Shown: positions 7,059-15,850, numbered from the stretch's first letter. The stretch is DNA of 64,000 bases from Eubacteriales bacterium (GCA_030536995.1 JAUNOY010000013.1:1-64000), one strand, 5' to 3'. Notes: generated by a model not told the origin, from the letters alone. Program-made: numbers and translations.

Positions 7059-9352
7059 GATATGTAAACCAGCCGATAAGAAAAACGGATGCCATGTCTC
7101 TTGTAACCGGAAAACCGGTTTATACTGATGATATTGCACCAAAGGACAGCCTGATTGTAAAAGTTTTGAGAAGTCCGTATGCCAATGCGTGGGTGGAGGA
7201 TATTAAAACAGGAAATGCTGCCAGAGTAAGCGGCATTGTCTGTGTTCTTACATATAAGGATGTCCCGCAGAGACGATTTACTCTTGCCGGTCAGACTGCA
7301 CCCGAAATGAGTCCGGACGACCGTCTGATCCTTGACCGCCATGTGCGTTTTGTCGGTGATGCTGTTGCCATTGTAGCAGGAGAGACAGAGGCGGCTGTTG
7401 ACAAGGCTTTGAAGAGGATTAAAGTGGAATACCGTGTGGAAACGCCTGTTTTTGATATCCATAAGGCAAAAGACAATCCTATTGTCATTCATCCGGAGGA
7501 TGACTGGAAATTAAAAATCCCTCTGGGGGGAGACAACAGGCGTAATCTCTGTGCCTCGAATGTAGAGGAAAAGGGAAATATAGAAGAGGTTCTTGCAGGT
7601 TGTAAATATACGGTAGAGCATACTTATCATACAAAGGCCAATCAGCAGACTATGATGGAAACGTTCCGCGCTGCCTGTTATCTGGATCATTTCGGACGTT
7701 TAAATGTGATTTCTTCTACTCAGGTTCCATTCCATGTACGTCGAATTCTTGGCAATGCGCTTGATATTCCGGCATCTAAGGTACGTGTGATAAAACCTCG
7801 TATCGGAGGTGGATTTGGGGCGAAGCAGACAGCTGTCTGTGAGATTTACCCGGCGATCGTTACCTGGATGACAGGACGACCGTCAAAGATCGTGTACTCC
7901 AGATATGAGTCTCAGATCTGTTCATCACCGCGTCACGAAATGGAAATTACCGTTCGCGCAGGTGCAGATGAGAATGGTATTGTAAAAGCCATTGACGTTT
8001 ATACACTTTCCAATACAGGAGCATACGGAGAACACAGTTCTACAACAGTCGGACTTACAGGGCATAAATCTATTGCACTCTACCGCAATCTGGATGCATA
8101 TCGATTTTCCTTTGATGTTGTTTATACAAACACGCAGTCTGCAGGTGCATACCGGGGGTACGGAGCTACTCAGGGTATCAATGCAGTAGAGTCTGCGATT
8201 AATGAACTTGCCCACAAGATGGGAATGGATCCTGTCAGAATCCGAGAGCTGAATATGCCTATCGAGGGAGGTCCTCTTCCTGCATACGGTGACGTTCCTT
8301 TTGCTACAAGCTGTACTATGGATCGCTGTATGGCTCGTGCCAAAAAGATGATGGACTGGGATGCCAAATATCCCTGCCGTGATATGGGAAACGGCAAGGT
8401 TCGGGGTGTCGGTGTTGCCATGGCAATGCAGGGTTCATCCATTGGAGGGATTGATGTCGGCGGTGCTGATATTAAATTAAATGAAGATGGTTCCTATACG
8501 CTGGGACTTGGCTGCACAGATATGGGAACCGGCTGTGACACCATTCTTGCGCAGATTGCTGCGGAGTGTCTGGAAACGCCTATGAATAATATTGCTGTGT
8601 TTGGTGTAGATACTGATATTTCACCGTATGATTCCGGATCCTATGCGTCTGCAACGACCTATACAACAGGAACTGCAGTTATGCAGGCATGTGAATCCAT
8701 GAGAGAGAAGATTTGTGCGCTGGGTGCATCTATGCTGGAGACAGAGCCTGATCAGGTAATGTTTGACGGCGCGTTTGTTTCTGACGGTGAGAAAAAAGTA
8801 TCTCTTCAGGAAATTGCCTTAAAGGGAACATGTGGCTGCAGTCAGGAGCTTCAGGTTGTGAGAAGTTATTCCTCTCCGATTTCACCACCGCCGTTCATGG
8901 TTGGTATGGCAGAAGTAGAGGTGGATAAGGAGACCGGTACTGTGGAAATGCTTGATTTTGTAGCAGTTGTTGACTGCGGAACTCCAATCAATCCGAATCT
9001 TGCCCGTGTACAGACTGAGGGAGGCGTTGCACAGGGAATTGGAATGGCGCTTTTCGAGGATGTTCAGTACAGTGAAAACGGAAAGATGCGTAACAATTCT
9101 TTTATGCAGTATAAGATTCCTTCCAGAATGGATATCGGAAAGATTCGAGTGGAATTTGAGTCAAGCTATGAGCCGAGCGGTCCGTTCGGAGCGAAATCCA
9201 TTGGCGAACTTGTAATTGATACACCGTGCCCTGCCATTGCAGAGGCGGTTTATAATGCAACCGGTGTGCGTGTCAGGGAACTCCCGATTACTCCTGAAAA
9301 GGTGGCTATGGGAATCCTTGCAGATCAATCGGAGAATTCATTATGCAGATAG
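7055..9352 (+). CDS. Molybdenum hydroxylase (xanthine dehydrogenase-like), molybdopterin-binding subunit
   Basis: 765 residues from ATG 7055 (MRYVNQPIRKTDAM), chosen because it overlaps the preceding stop as ATGA and has GGAGGGCGG upstream. The family hammerhead domain (TGKPVYTDDI) is followed by molybdopterin-site motifs GGGFGAKQ and GAYRGYG. Near the C-terminus is GPFGAKSIGE, whose Glu corresponds to the catalytic base. It hydroxylates a heterocycle or aldehyde; xanthine or another purine is the usual guess for gut Lachnospiraceae, but the substrate cannot be read from sequence. No cofactor-maturation genes lie in the window. The stop overlaps the next gene by 10 nt. Confidence 0.9.
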   Translation: MRYVNQPIRKTDAMSLVTGKPVYTDDIAPKDSLIVKVLRSPYANAWVEDIKTGNAARVSGIVCVLTYKDVPQRRFTLAGQTAPEMSPDDRLILDRHVRFVGDAVAIVAGETEAAVDKALKRIKVEYRVETPVFDIHKAKDNPIVIHPEDDWKLKIPLGGDNRRNLCASNVEEKGNIEEVLAGCKYTVEHTYHTKANQQTMMETFRAACYLDHFGRLNVISSTQVPFHVRRILGNALDIPASKVRVIKPRIGGGFGAKQTAVCEIYPAIVTWMTGRPSKIVYSRYESQICSSPRHEMEITVRAGADENGIVKAIDVYTLSNTGAYGEHSSTTVGLTGHKSIALYRNLDAYRFSFDVVYTNTQSAGAYRGYGATQGINAVESAINELAHKMGMDPVRIRELNMPIEGGPLPAYGDVPFATSCTMDRCMARAKKMMDWDAKYPCRDMGNGKVRGVGVAMAMQGSSIGGIDVGGADIKLNEDGSYTLGLGCTDMGTGCDTILAQIAAECLETPMNNIAVFGVDTDISPYDSGSYASATTYTTGTAVMQACESMREKICALGASMLETEPDQVMFDGAFVSDGEKKVSLQEIALKGTCGCSQELQVVRSYSSPISPPPFMVGMAEVEVDKETGTVEMLDFVAVVDCGTPINPNLARVQTEGGVAQGIGMALFEDVQYSENGKMRNNSFMQYKIPSRMDIGKIRVEFESSYEPSGPFGAKSIGELVIDTPCPAIAEAVYNATGVRVRELPITPEKVAMGILADQSENSLCR

Positions 9353-10377
9353 TTGCAAAGGCTATACTGGCTGTGCTCTGGCTTGTAATTGTGCCGGGAG
9401 CGGCCGGTATTCCTTATTTAAAAAATAAAAAGAATTTTGCTGTGGGAGAAGCGCTTCTTGCAGGATATCTGTTCTTCTTCAGTGCAGGTGAGATATTTCT
9501 TTTGCTTTCTATTGTTCTGGATGTGAGTCTTAATCTGGCAGCTGGTATTTTAGGAGGTTTCATGATTTTGTCTGCCGTTTATGGTATAAGTCTTCTCAGG
9601 GGAATAGGGAAAGACAGATGGAAAAGAGCGCTGGAGCAGATGAGGCTGCTTTCGCCCTGGTTCTGGGCAGCAGTTCTTATGATTGCCATTCAGATTTTTG
9701 TTGTTGTCTATTATGCGCATATGGATGCAGATGATGCTTTTTACCTTGGGACAGCTACATCAGCAGTGGAAACAAATACTCTTTTTTCCATTGATCCGTA
9801 TACAGGGGCTGCGTATGGAACTCTGCCTAAGAGATATATCCTGTCTCCGTTCCCTGTTCTCCTTGCAGTTATAAGCAGACTCTGTATGGGGCTTCACCCT
9901 GCGATTCTGGCACATGTGATTTACCCGGCAGTTTTTTTGCCGGCAGTTTATCTGTGTTTTTACTATATGGGTAAAAAATGGTTTCCGCAAAATCGAAATT
10001 CTCAGGGGATGTTTTTAATGTTTGCTGCGATTCTTACCTGGTTTTCTGGATTTTCTGTGTATACTTCAGGTAACTTTACAATGGTGAGAATCTGGCAGGG
10101 CAAAGCCCTTCTGGCAGGATTTCTTCTTCCGTTAACCTTTTACCTCTGCTGGTGTCTGTTTCTGGAAGAGGAGAAGTCCGGTTCTTTTGCTCTGCTGGCT
10201 ATGGCAAATCTGGCATGCTGTCATGTATCATCTATGGGAATTATGCTTTCTCCGATTATGATCGGTATGCTGGCTTTGATGGGAGCGGTGAAAAAGAAAA
10301 GTCTGAAAGTGCTTTTTCAGGGGATTTTATGTTGTTGTCCGTCGTTGATCCTTGGAACTGTTTATATTTTCTTGTAA
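9343..10377 (+). CDS. DUF6077-like membrane protein, N-terminal part (interrupted)
   Basis: 344 residues, strongly hydrophobic, with about nine membrane segments, starting inside the molybdopterin-subunit gene (10-nt overlap). An extracytoplasmic loop near residues 127-155 includes HMDADDAFYLGTA, a feature reminiscent of polytopic glycosyltransferase-like and DUF6077 proteins. The frame ends at a single TAA (10375-10377), but translation in the same frame continues through RRSR into the next coding segment, which holds the missing C-terminal half. Together they would make about 604 residues, near the size I expect for this family. So this is either a nonsense-mutated gene or a split protein. 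The family name is from recognition, not a search. Confidence 0.65.
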   Translation: MQIVAKAILAVLWLVIVPGAAGIPYLKNKKNFAVGEALLAGYLFFFSAGEIFLLLSIVLDVSLNLAAGILGGFMILSAVYGISLLRGIGKDRWKRALEQMRLLSPWFWAAVLMIAIQIFVVVYYAHMDADDAFYLGTATSAVETNTLFSIDPYTGAAYGTLPKRYILSPFPVLLAVISRLCMGLHPAILAHVIYPAVFLPAVYLCFYYMGKKWFPQNRNSQGMFLMFAAILTWFSGFSVYTSGNFTMVRIWQGKALLAGFLLPLTFYLCWCLFLEEEKSGSFALLAMANLACCHVSSMGIMLSPIMIGMLALMGAVKKKSLKVLFQGILCCCPSLILGTVYIFL

Positions 10378-10389
10378 CGGAGGTCGCGT

Positions 10390-11160
10390 ATGAAAGAATC
10401 TATGACTGTTGTTTTTGATATGTGGAACCGTTATTGGGATAAGAGCGGATATTTTGGTATTCTTCTTTTGGCGTGCGTATTCCTGTTGTTTTTAGGGCGC
10501 AAAAAAAGGGAAGGGCGCTATCTGGTCATTTATCAGTTTCTTATGTTGGCGGTGTATTTTTGTCCTTTAACGGCGTGGCTCATCCAAAAATGTATCGGAT
10601 GGCTGGTTTACTGGCGTGTTCTGTGGCTGTTTCCCGTTGTTCCTCTCGTGGCATGTGCATTTACTCTGGTTGTTGACAGATGGAAGAGTAAGTGGCTTAA
10701 AGTTTTGTGCGCGGGTCTTCTGGTAGCTGTAATAGCGGTCGGCGGAACAAATGTATGGCAGGCAGGAAATTATGTGAAAGTGGAAAATCGCCAGAAGCTT
10801 CCTGACGAGGTGGTAAAGATTGCTACTGTAATTGAAGAAAACCGTTCTTCAGAGGACAGTCTTGTGGCGGTGGATGATCACGTTGCCTCTTATATCAGAG
10901 TTTATGACCCTTCAATAAAAATGCCGTATGGGCGTGAGGGAAGAGGTGCAGTATCATCAAATGCAAGAGCTCTTTACAGGACAATCATTATTCCTGATCC
11001 GCCTGTCAGAAAGGTGACGATAAGAGCAAAAAGAGAGAATTGTGAGTTCATTGTTTTTCAGGTTCAGAATCAAAGAGCAGTAAAACAAATGGAACGATAT
11101 GGATTTGAACTCCTGGATAAAGCGGGAGATTACGGGATTTTTAAGAAAATAAGAAAATAA
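10390..11160 (+). CDS. DUF6077-like membrane protein, C-terminal part
   Basis: 256 residues in the same frame as the preceding segment and separated from it by one stop and four codons. It has about four membrane segments followed by a soluble C-terminal domain from about residue 125 (EVVKIATVIEENRSSEDSLVAVDD, read as two pieces). GGAGG at 10379-10383, 6 nt before ATG 10390, is an excellent ribosome site, so re-initiation could yield a separate subunit even if the upstream half is truncated. It ends 104 nt before the lysine riboswitch. Function unknown; linkage to the molybdenum hydroxylase may be only positional. Confidence 0.6.
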   Translation: MKESMTVVFDMWNRYWDKSGYFGILLLACVFLLFLGRKKREGRYLVIYQFLMLAVYFCPLTAWLIQKCIGWLVYWRVLWLFPVVPLVACAFTLVVDRWKSKWLKVLCAGLLVAVIAVGGTNVWQAGNYVKVENRQKLPDEVVKIATVIEENRSSEDSLVAVDDHVASYIRVYDPSIKMPYGREGRGAVSSNARALYRTIIIPDPPVRKVTIRAKRENCEFIVFQVQNQRAVKQMERYGFELLDKAGDYGIFKKIRK

Positions 11161-11263
11161 AATAGCGAAAAGCTATTGCTATTTGCTTTAAAAGCTGATA
11201 GAGTATAAAATGTTAAGTTGCTTCTTTGGCGGCGAGACAAACATAAGATACATAACGTAAATA

Positions 11264-11423
11264 TGATAGAGGTGCAGGTTTCAAGAGTAATCCGATTGTA
11301 CGGCATGGCAGCCATTCGGAGGAAAGGGGAACTTGCCGAAGAATCTTTACAGCCAGGAGGGGAGATTCTGGTATGTCACAGAATATGTGCCATACTGTCA
11401 CTGATGTGGAGCGCTATCGAGGG
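11264..11423 (+). promoter_or_regulatory. Lysine riboswitch (L box)
   Basis: The region carries the ordered conserved blocks of the lysine aptamer: GATAGAGGTGC at the 5' side, AAGAGTAA, GGAAAGGGGAA, GCCGAAG, then ACTGTCACTG and a closing GCGCTATCG that pairs with the 5' strand to form P1. It is followed within 25 nt by an intrinsic terminator and then an NhaC-family transporter gene, the usual arrangement of a lysine-repressed transcription-attenuation switch. The 104 nt between the DUF6077 segment and the aptamer hold no gene. Confidence 0.92.
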
Positions 11424-11447
11424 TAACTTGTTTATATGACATATTAT

Positions 11448-11481
11448 ACCGTGGATGTGTTCGTACATCCACGGTTTTTTT
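11448..11481 (+). terminator. Riboswitch expression-platform terminator
   Basis: Perfect 11-bp stem (ACCGTGGATGT with ACATCCACGGT), 6-nt loop, then seven T residues. It is placed directly after the lysine aptamer and 75 nt before the transporter start, so lysine binding should favour termination here. Confidence 0.92.
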
Positions 11482-11556
11482 GATTGAAAGAAAACATACG
11501 GGCCATCGATGTCTGTCATCTATGTTTTGTATCCACATAAAGAGGGAGGATTTGAT

Positions 11557-13182
11557 ATGCAAATCAAAAGAAACAAACTGTTGACTTATTTATCTATGGC
11601 AGTTCTTTTTATCCTTGCCTGCCCGACTATGGTTCTGGCAGCAGAGGAAGAAACGGCTGCACAGCCTGCTATGTATGCGACATTCTGGGCGCTTGTTCCG
11701 CCGGTTGTGGCGATTGCCCTTGCGCTTATCACAAAAGAGGTTTACAGTTCTCTTTTCATCGGTATTCTGGTAGGTGCACTGTTTTATTCCGGTTTCAGCT
11801 TCGAGGGAACGGTTCTTCATATTTTTAACAACGGATTCATCTCCGTACTTTCCGATTCATATAATGTAGGTATTCTTGTATTCCTCGTAATTCTTGGAAT
11901 TATGGTCTGTCTGATGAATAATGCAGGTGGTTCTGCTGCTTTCGGACGCTGGGCAGGTAAAAGAATTAAGTCAAGAGTGGGAGCAGAGCTTGCAACAATT
12001 GTTCTTGGCATTCTGATCTTTATTGACGATTATTTCAACTGCCTGACTGTTGGAAGTGTTATGCGCCCTGTTACGGATAAACACAATGTTTCCCGTGCAA
12101 AGCTTGCTTATTTAATTGATGCTACAGCAGCTCCTGTATGTATTATTGCTCCGATTTCTTCCTGGGCAGCGGCAGTCAGCGGATTTGTACCCGGAGAAGA
12201 CGGACTTTCTGTTTTTGTAAAGGCAATTCCTTACAACTTCTATGCACTTCTTACGATTGTAATGATGGTTGGCATGGTTATTCTGAAAACAGAATTCGGT
12301 CCAATGGGCGTTCATGAAAAAAATGCGTTAAAAGGAGATTTATATACAACTGCAGGTCGTCCGTATGCCAATGCGGAATCTGATGAGAAAGTAAATCCAA
12401 GAGGTAAAGTGATTGATCTTGTCATTCCGATTGTATCTCTGGTTGTCTGCTGTGTAATCGGTATGATTTATACCGGAGGTTTCTTCAGCGGTGAAAGTTT
12501 TGTTTCAGCATTTTCCAAGAGTGATGCTTCTGTAGGACTTGCAATCGGAAGTTTCTTCGGGCTTATTATTACTGTAGTTCTCTATATGGTTCGTCGTGTT
12601 ATGAATTTCCGTGACTGTATGGCGTGTGTTCCGGACGGCTTTAAAGCGATGGTTCCTGCAATTTTAATTCTTACATTTGCATGGACTTTAAAGGCTATGA
12701 CAGACAGCCTTGGAGCAGCGGATTTTGTTGCAGGCGCTATGGAATCGGTAGCAGGCGGTCTTATGAATCTGCTTCCTGCAATTATTTTCCTGGTTGGCTG
12801 TGGTCTTGCTTTTGCTACGGGGACTTCCTGGGGAACTTTCGGTATCCTGATTCCAATCGTAGTAGCGGTATTTGAAAATTCCAATCCGGAGCTTATGATT
12901 ATTTCCATTTCAGCTTGTATGGCAGGCGCTGTATGCGGAGATCATTGTTCACCGATTTCCGATACTACAATTATGGCGTCCGCAGGCGCTCAGTGTGATC
13001 ATGTAAATCATGTATCTACTCAGCTTCCGTATGTTATTGTTGCGGCAGCAGTTTCTTTTGTGACATATATTGCAGCAGGTTTCATACAGAATGCATGGAT
13101 TTCACTTCCAATTGGAATTGTATTAATGCTTATTACGCTTTTGGTGATTAAAAATATTTTTTCTGATCGGAGAGCCGACTGA
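11557..13182 (+). CDS. NhaC-family transporter, lysine-riboswitch controlled (probable lysine transporter)
   Basis: 541 residues from ATG 11557, chosen because GAGGGAGGA precedes it and MQIKRNKLL opens a signal-like hydrophobic segment ending in ALA-type residues (CPTMVLAAEE). About eleven membrane spans follow, with IDDYFNCLTVG and GDHCSPISDTT, motifs typical of NhaC Na+/H+ antiporter-family proteins. Members behind L boxes (sometimes called LysW) are thought to import lysine, with Na+ or H+ coupling, rather than exchange Na+. The riboswitch and terminator just upstream support that reading; direct transport specificity is inferred. The gene is monocistronic, with a terminator 51 nt downstream. 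Confidence 0.88.
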   Translation: MQIKRNKLLTYLSMAVLFILACPTMVLAAEEETAAQPAMYATFWALVPPVVAIALALITKEVYSSLFIGILVGALFYSGFSFEGTVLHIFNNGFISVLSDSYNVGILVFLVILGIMVCLMNNAGGSAAFGRWAGKRIKSRVGAELATIVLGILIFIDDYFNCLTVGSVMRPVTDKHNVSRAKLAYLIDATAAPVCIIAPISSWAAAVSGFVPGEDGLSVFVKAIPYNFYALLTIVMMVGMVILKTEFGPMGVHEKNALKGDLYTTAGRPYANAESDEKVNPRGKVIDLVIPIVSLVVCCVIGMIYTGGFFSGESFVSAFSKSDASVGLAIGSFFGLIITVVLYMVRRVMNFRDCMACVPDGFKAMVPAILILTFAWTLKAMTDSLGAADFVAGAMESVAGGLMNLLPAIIFLVGCGLAFATGTSWGTFGILIPIVVAVFENSNPELMIISISACMAGAVCGDHCSPISDTTIMASAGAQCDHVNHVSTQLPYVIVAAAVSFVTYIAAGFIQNAWISLPIGIVLMLITLLVIKNIFSDRRAD

Positions 13183-13232
13183 AAATAGCTGTTCGTGAAA
13201 AGGTTTGAGACATACTTTTAATAAAAAGAAAT

Positions 13233-13275
13233 ACAGGGAATAAACCGGCAGGCGTTTGTTCCCTGTTTCCTTTTC
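13233..13275 (+). terminator. Terminator after the NhaC-family gene
   Basis: A 13-bp stem with one G-U pair (ACAGGGAATAAAC with GTTTGTTCCCTGT), 8-nt loop, followed by TTTCCTTTTC. It separates the transporter from the tRNA promoter. Confidence 0.75.
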
Positions 13276-13347
13276 AATATAAATGATAAAGGAAATTAGT
13301 ATAAAAATTCTGAAATTTGTATCATTTGTGTATATTACAAAAAAAAC

Positions 13348-13376
13348 TTTACATTTTTACCTGATTGTGATAAAAT
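13348..13376 (+). promoter_or_regulatory. Promoter of the tRNA-Arg/SH3 unit
   Basis: TTTACA at 13348-13353 and TAAAAT at 13371-13376 with a 17-nt spacer. The start of transcription is expected near 13383, about 33 nt before the mature tRNA. Confidence 0.65.
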
Positions 13377-13415
13377 CAGAGAAAAGCGTATGAGAAAGCT
13401 TTTATGAAAATGTCT

Positions 13416-13487
13416 GCACCTGTAGCTCAGTGGATAGAGCAGTGGTTTCCGGTACCATGTGCGGGGGTTCGATTCCCTTCAGGTGTG
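13416..13487 (+). tRNA. tRNA-Arg (anticodon CCG)
   Basis: A full cloverleaf can be drawn. The acceptor GCACCTG pairs with CAGGTGT (one G-U). The D arm is GCTC/GAGC, and the anticodon stem GTGGT/ACCAT encloses loop TTCCGGT, so anticodon CCG reads CGG. The variable loop has four bases, the T loop is TTCGATT with stem GGGGG/CCCTT, and the discriminator is G at 13487. The 3' CCA is not encoded. It shares a promoter with the downstream SH3 gene; no terminator lies between them. Confidence 0.93.
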
Positions 13488-13544
13488 TTGCTCTGGGACG
13501 TAATGGTTCGTTCCGGTGCGTTGTATCACAAGGAGGACAAGAAC

Positions 13545-14456
13545 TTGGACAATTTTAGAGAATGGTTATCAGATAACCTTCGGTATTTTATGCTTGGAGG
13601 AGCTATTCTGATAATCGTGGTTGTATTGTTCTTTGGCGTTCGTGCTTTAGTCGGAAGTAATAGGGGTAATTCCGAGAAAGAACCAAACACCACATCAGAA
13701 AACCAGGGAAATGTTCCTTCTTCTCCGACAAAAGAAGGGGAGTCTGACGACGAGAAGAAAGAAGACGCCAATCCCATGGAAACGAATAATGCAGATATTT
13801 CTGCATTGATCAGGAGCTATTATAAAGCTCTGGGGGAACAGGATATTGCAACGCTGAAGACTCTGGAGGATGACCTGACGCCATCCGACGAGGCGAAAAT
13901 CACAAATGCAAAAGAGTATATCGAAGGGTACGAAGTTCGCGATGTTTACACGAAGAAAGGTTTGACAGATGATTCTTACGTGGTATATGCAAGCTTCTAT
14001 TATATCTGTCAGGGCATTGAGACAAAGGTGCCTGCTCTGAGCTGGCTTTATGTGTATAAAGACAGCGCGGGAAAACTGATAATAGACAATGATGCGCAGC
14101 AGAATGCGAAAATCTCCGCCTATGTAGACAGGTTATCAGGAGATGAGGATGTGAAGAAACTTCTTGCTGATGCAAACGATGAATATGACCAGGCTCAGGT
14201 TGAAGATCCTGCACTTGCAGAATTTCTGGATGGTCTTGGGGAGGATGCAAGCATGACCGGCGCAGAGAGTGGTACAATGTTTACTGCTTCAGATGCCTGC
14301 AATGTTCGTGCGGCAGCGGATATGGAAGCTGAAGTTCTTGGCGTGATTTCAGCAGGTACACAGGTTGAATCGAAGGGTGTTGATGGTGAATGGACTCAGA
14401 TCGAATACGAGGGTCAGACCGGATATATATACAGCAGCCTGTTGGAAGCTAATTGA
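13545..14456 (+). CDS. Membrane-anchored SH3-domain protein with TTG start
   Basis: 303 residues from a TTG codon at 13545, selected because AAGGAGG (13530-13536) is ideally placed and no in-frame ATG lies between the tRNA and conserved sequence. One membrane segment (about residues 15-34, MLGGAILIIVVVLFFGVRAL) is followed by a low-complexity Ser/Thr/Glu/Lys linker. A helical domain (about 80-225) comes next, and a C-terminal bacterial SH3 domain with NVRAAADMEAEVLGVI and GYIYSSLL. The SH3 domain likely contacts peptidoglycan outside the membrane. The middle domain resembles NTF2-like folds, an inference only. It is cotranscribed with tRNA-Arg and ends at a bidirectional terminator. Confidence 0.82.
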   Translation: MDNFREWLSDNLRYFMLGGAILIIVVVLFFGVRALVGSNRGNSEKEPNTTSENQGNVPSSPTKEGESDDEKKEDANPMETNNADISALIRSYYKALGEQDIATLKTLEDDLTPSDEAKITNAKEYIEGYEVRDVYTKKGLTDDSYVVYASFYYICQGIETKVPALSWLYVYKDSAGKLIIDNDAQQNAKISAYVDRLSGDEDVKKLLADANDEYDQAQVEDPALAEFLDGLGEDASMTGAESGTMFTASDACNVRAAADMEAEVLGVISAGTQVESKGVDGEWTQIEYEGQTGYIYSSLLEAN

Positions 14457-14465
14457 ATATCGTGA

Positions 14466-14507
14466 AAAATCCCGGAAAGCAATTAATGCTTTCCGGGATT
14501 TTTTTTA
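14466..14507. terminator. Bidirectional terminator between convergent genes
   Basis: A 15-bp perfect stem (14466-14480 with 14488-14502), 7-nt loop. On the plus strand it ends in an eight-base T run. On the minus strand it lies just past the deacetylase stop and also ends in T residues. Confidence 0.88.
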
Positions 14508-15731
14508 ATTCATTTCCCCGTATGCAATACCGGGTTTCAGTTCAATTCCCTTGATTTTGGCAAGTTCATGGATAGTTACCAGTTCATAGCCTTCTTCTAT
14601 CAGCTTTGGAATCAGGATTTCTGCTGCATCTACAGTGGTACTGTAAATATCGTGCATAAGAATGATAGAGCCGTCCCTGACTTCCTTCATTACAGTGTCA
14701 ACTGTCTGCTGTACATCCTGAGTTTTCCAGTCGAGTGTATCAATCGACCAGAGAATCATAGGAGTTCCCACGGATGCTTTTACGTTGTCGTCAATGGAAC
14801 CGTATGGCGGGCGTACAACGGAGGAGCCCTGACCTGTAAGATCCAACAATGTCTGATCTACGGTTCCTATTTCTGACTGGATTTCAGACAGAGATAAAGT
14901 TGTGAGGTCTTTGTGGTCGTATGTATGATTGCCAAGTTCAAATCCGAGTTCTGCCATACGCTTTACTTCATTTGGAAAGCTGACAATCTCTTTTCCAACC
15001 ATAAAGAAAGTGGCTTTTGCATTGTTTTTCTCCAGACAGTCAAGCAGTCTTCCTGTAAAAGAACCGGGGCCGTCGTCAAAGGTCAGAGCTGCATATTTTT
15101 TTTCCTTTTTGGAATTTTTCTTTTCCTCAGAAGCTTTTTTCTCTGTTTTTTTCTTTTTTTCAGAAGCCTTATAACCTTTGAGAGAGCCATCCTGATTCAG
15201 TTCGTAGGTTTTATCCTTTACTTTGATTTCTCCGGTCTGCATGATGCCGTCTAAATCGAAATAGTAGCGTCTGCCGTCATTGTCCAGCCATCCTCTCTTC
15301 ATGATACCGTTGTCGTTAAAGAAATAGCGTTTGCCGTCTGTGTCTGTCAGCCAGCCTTTATACGCGGAACCGTCTACCATAAACAGCCAGTCGCTTCCGC
15401 TGGCTGTCCATATCCCTTTTGATGCTTCGGGAGAGGCCTCGGCTTTTTTCGAAGAGACAGGTTCTGCTGATGAAACCGAAGAGGATGTCGTGGAGGGACC
15501 AGAGCTTTTTTTACGGGAATTGTCTGTAGGCTGGTCAGAATCAGCCGTTGCAGAATCATCTGTTTTCAGAGATTCTTTGGGCTTATCGGCTACGAACATT
15601 TCAGACATGTTTCCGCTGTCAAGAGGTGAAGGATTGGCAGAGGATTTTGTAAAAATGCCTCCGATAATCATACACAGGAGAAGCGCAAGAAACATTAAAG
15701 GTCTGCTTGTTCGCGTTTTACGGCCTTGCAT
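14505..15731 (-). CDS. Polysaccharide deacetylase with cell-wall-binding repeats
   Basis: 408 residues from the minus-strand ATG at 15731, chosen over a longer frame because GGGGGAA lies upstream and MQGRKTRTSRPLMFL opens a signal-anchor (residues about 11-28). A low-complexity Ser/Pro/Lys region follows, then two to three Gly-Trp repeats (KGWLTDTDGKRYFF, RGWLDNDGRRYYF) of the choline-binding type, a Lys/Glu-rich spacer, and a NodB domain. All NodB motifs are present: TFDDGP, HTYDH, RPPYG, DTLDW and LMHDI. It should remove acetyl groups from a wall glycan, probably peptidoglycan GlcNAc or MurNAc, outside the cell. It is divergent from rluF with its own promoter. Confidence 0.9.
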   Translation of the reverse strand: MQGRKTRTSRPLMFLALLLCMIIGGIFTKSSANPSPLDSGNMSEMFVADKPKESLKTDDSATADSDQPTDNSRKKSSGPSTTSSSVSSAEPVSSKKAEASPEASKGIWTASGSDWLFMVDGSAYKGWLTDTDGKRYFFNDNGIMKRGWLDNDGRRYYFDLDGIMQTGEIKVKDKTYELNQDGSLKGYKASEKKKKTEKKASEEKKNSKKEKKYAALTFDDGPGSFTGRLLDCLEKNNAKATFFMVGKEIVSFPNEVKRMAELGFELGNHTYDHKDLTTLSLSEIQSEIGTVDQTLLDLTGQGSSVVRPPYGSIDDNVKASVGTPMILWSIDTLDWKTQDVQQTVDTVMKEVRDGSIILMHDIYSTTVDAAEILIPKLIEEGYELVTIHELAKIKGIELKPGIAYGEMN

Positions 15732-15809
15732 AAAAGTTCCCCCTTTATTTAAGTTCTTTAAATGAATTTGACCGGCAGGTTTCTGCCTTTTGGGGTCATA
15801 TTCGTTCTT

Positions 15810-15838
15810 ATCATACAATAATTGTCCGAAAAATACAA
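15810..15838 (-). promoter_or_regulatory. Promoter of the polysaccharide deacetylase gene
   Basis: On the minus strand TTGTAT (15838-15833) and TATGAT (15815-15810) are 17 nt apart, about 80 nt upstream of the deacetylase ATG. It lies back-to-back with the putative rluF promoter. Confidence 0.6.
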
Positions 15839-15850
15839 GAGAATTCCCCA

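Noticed and set aside
13404-13544. N-terminal extension of the SH3 protein reading through the tRNA (VAQWIEQWFPVP)
   Set aside because: This peptide is the typical false translation of a tRNA gene. The cloverleaf is complete and a TTG start with an ideal ribosome site lies downstream.
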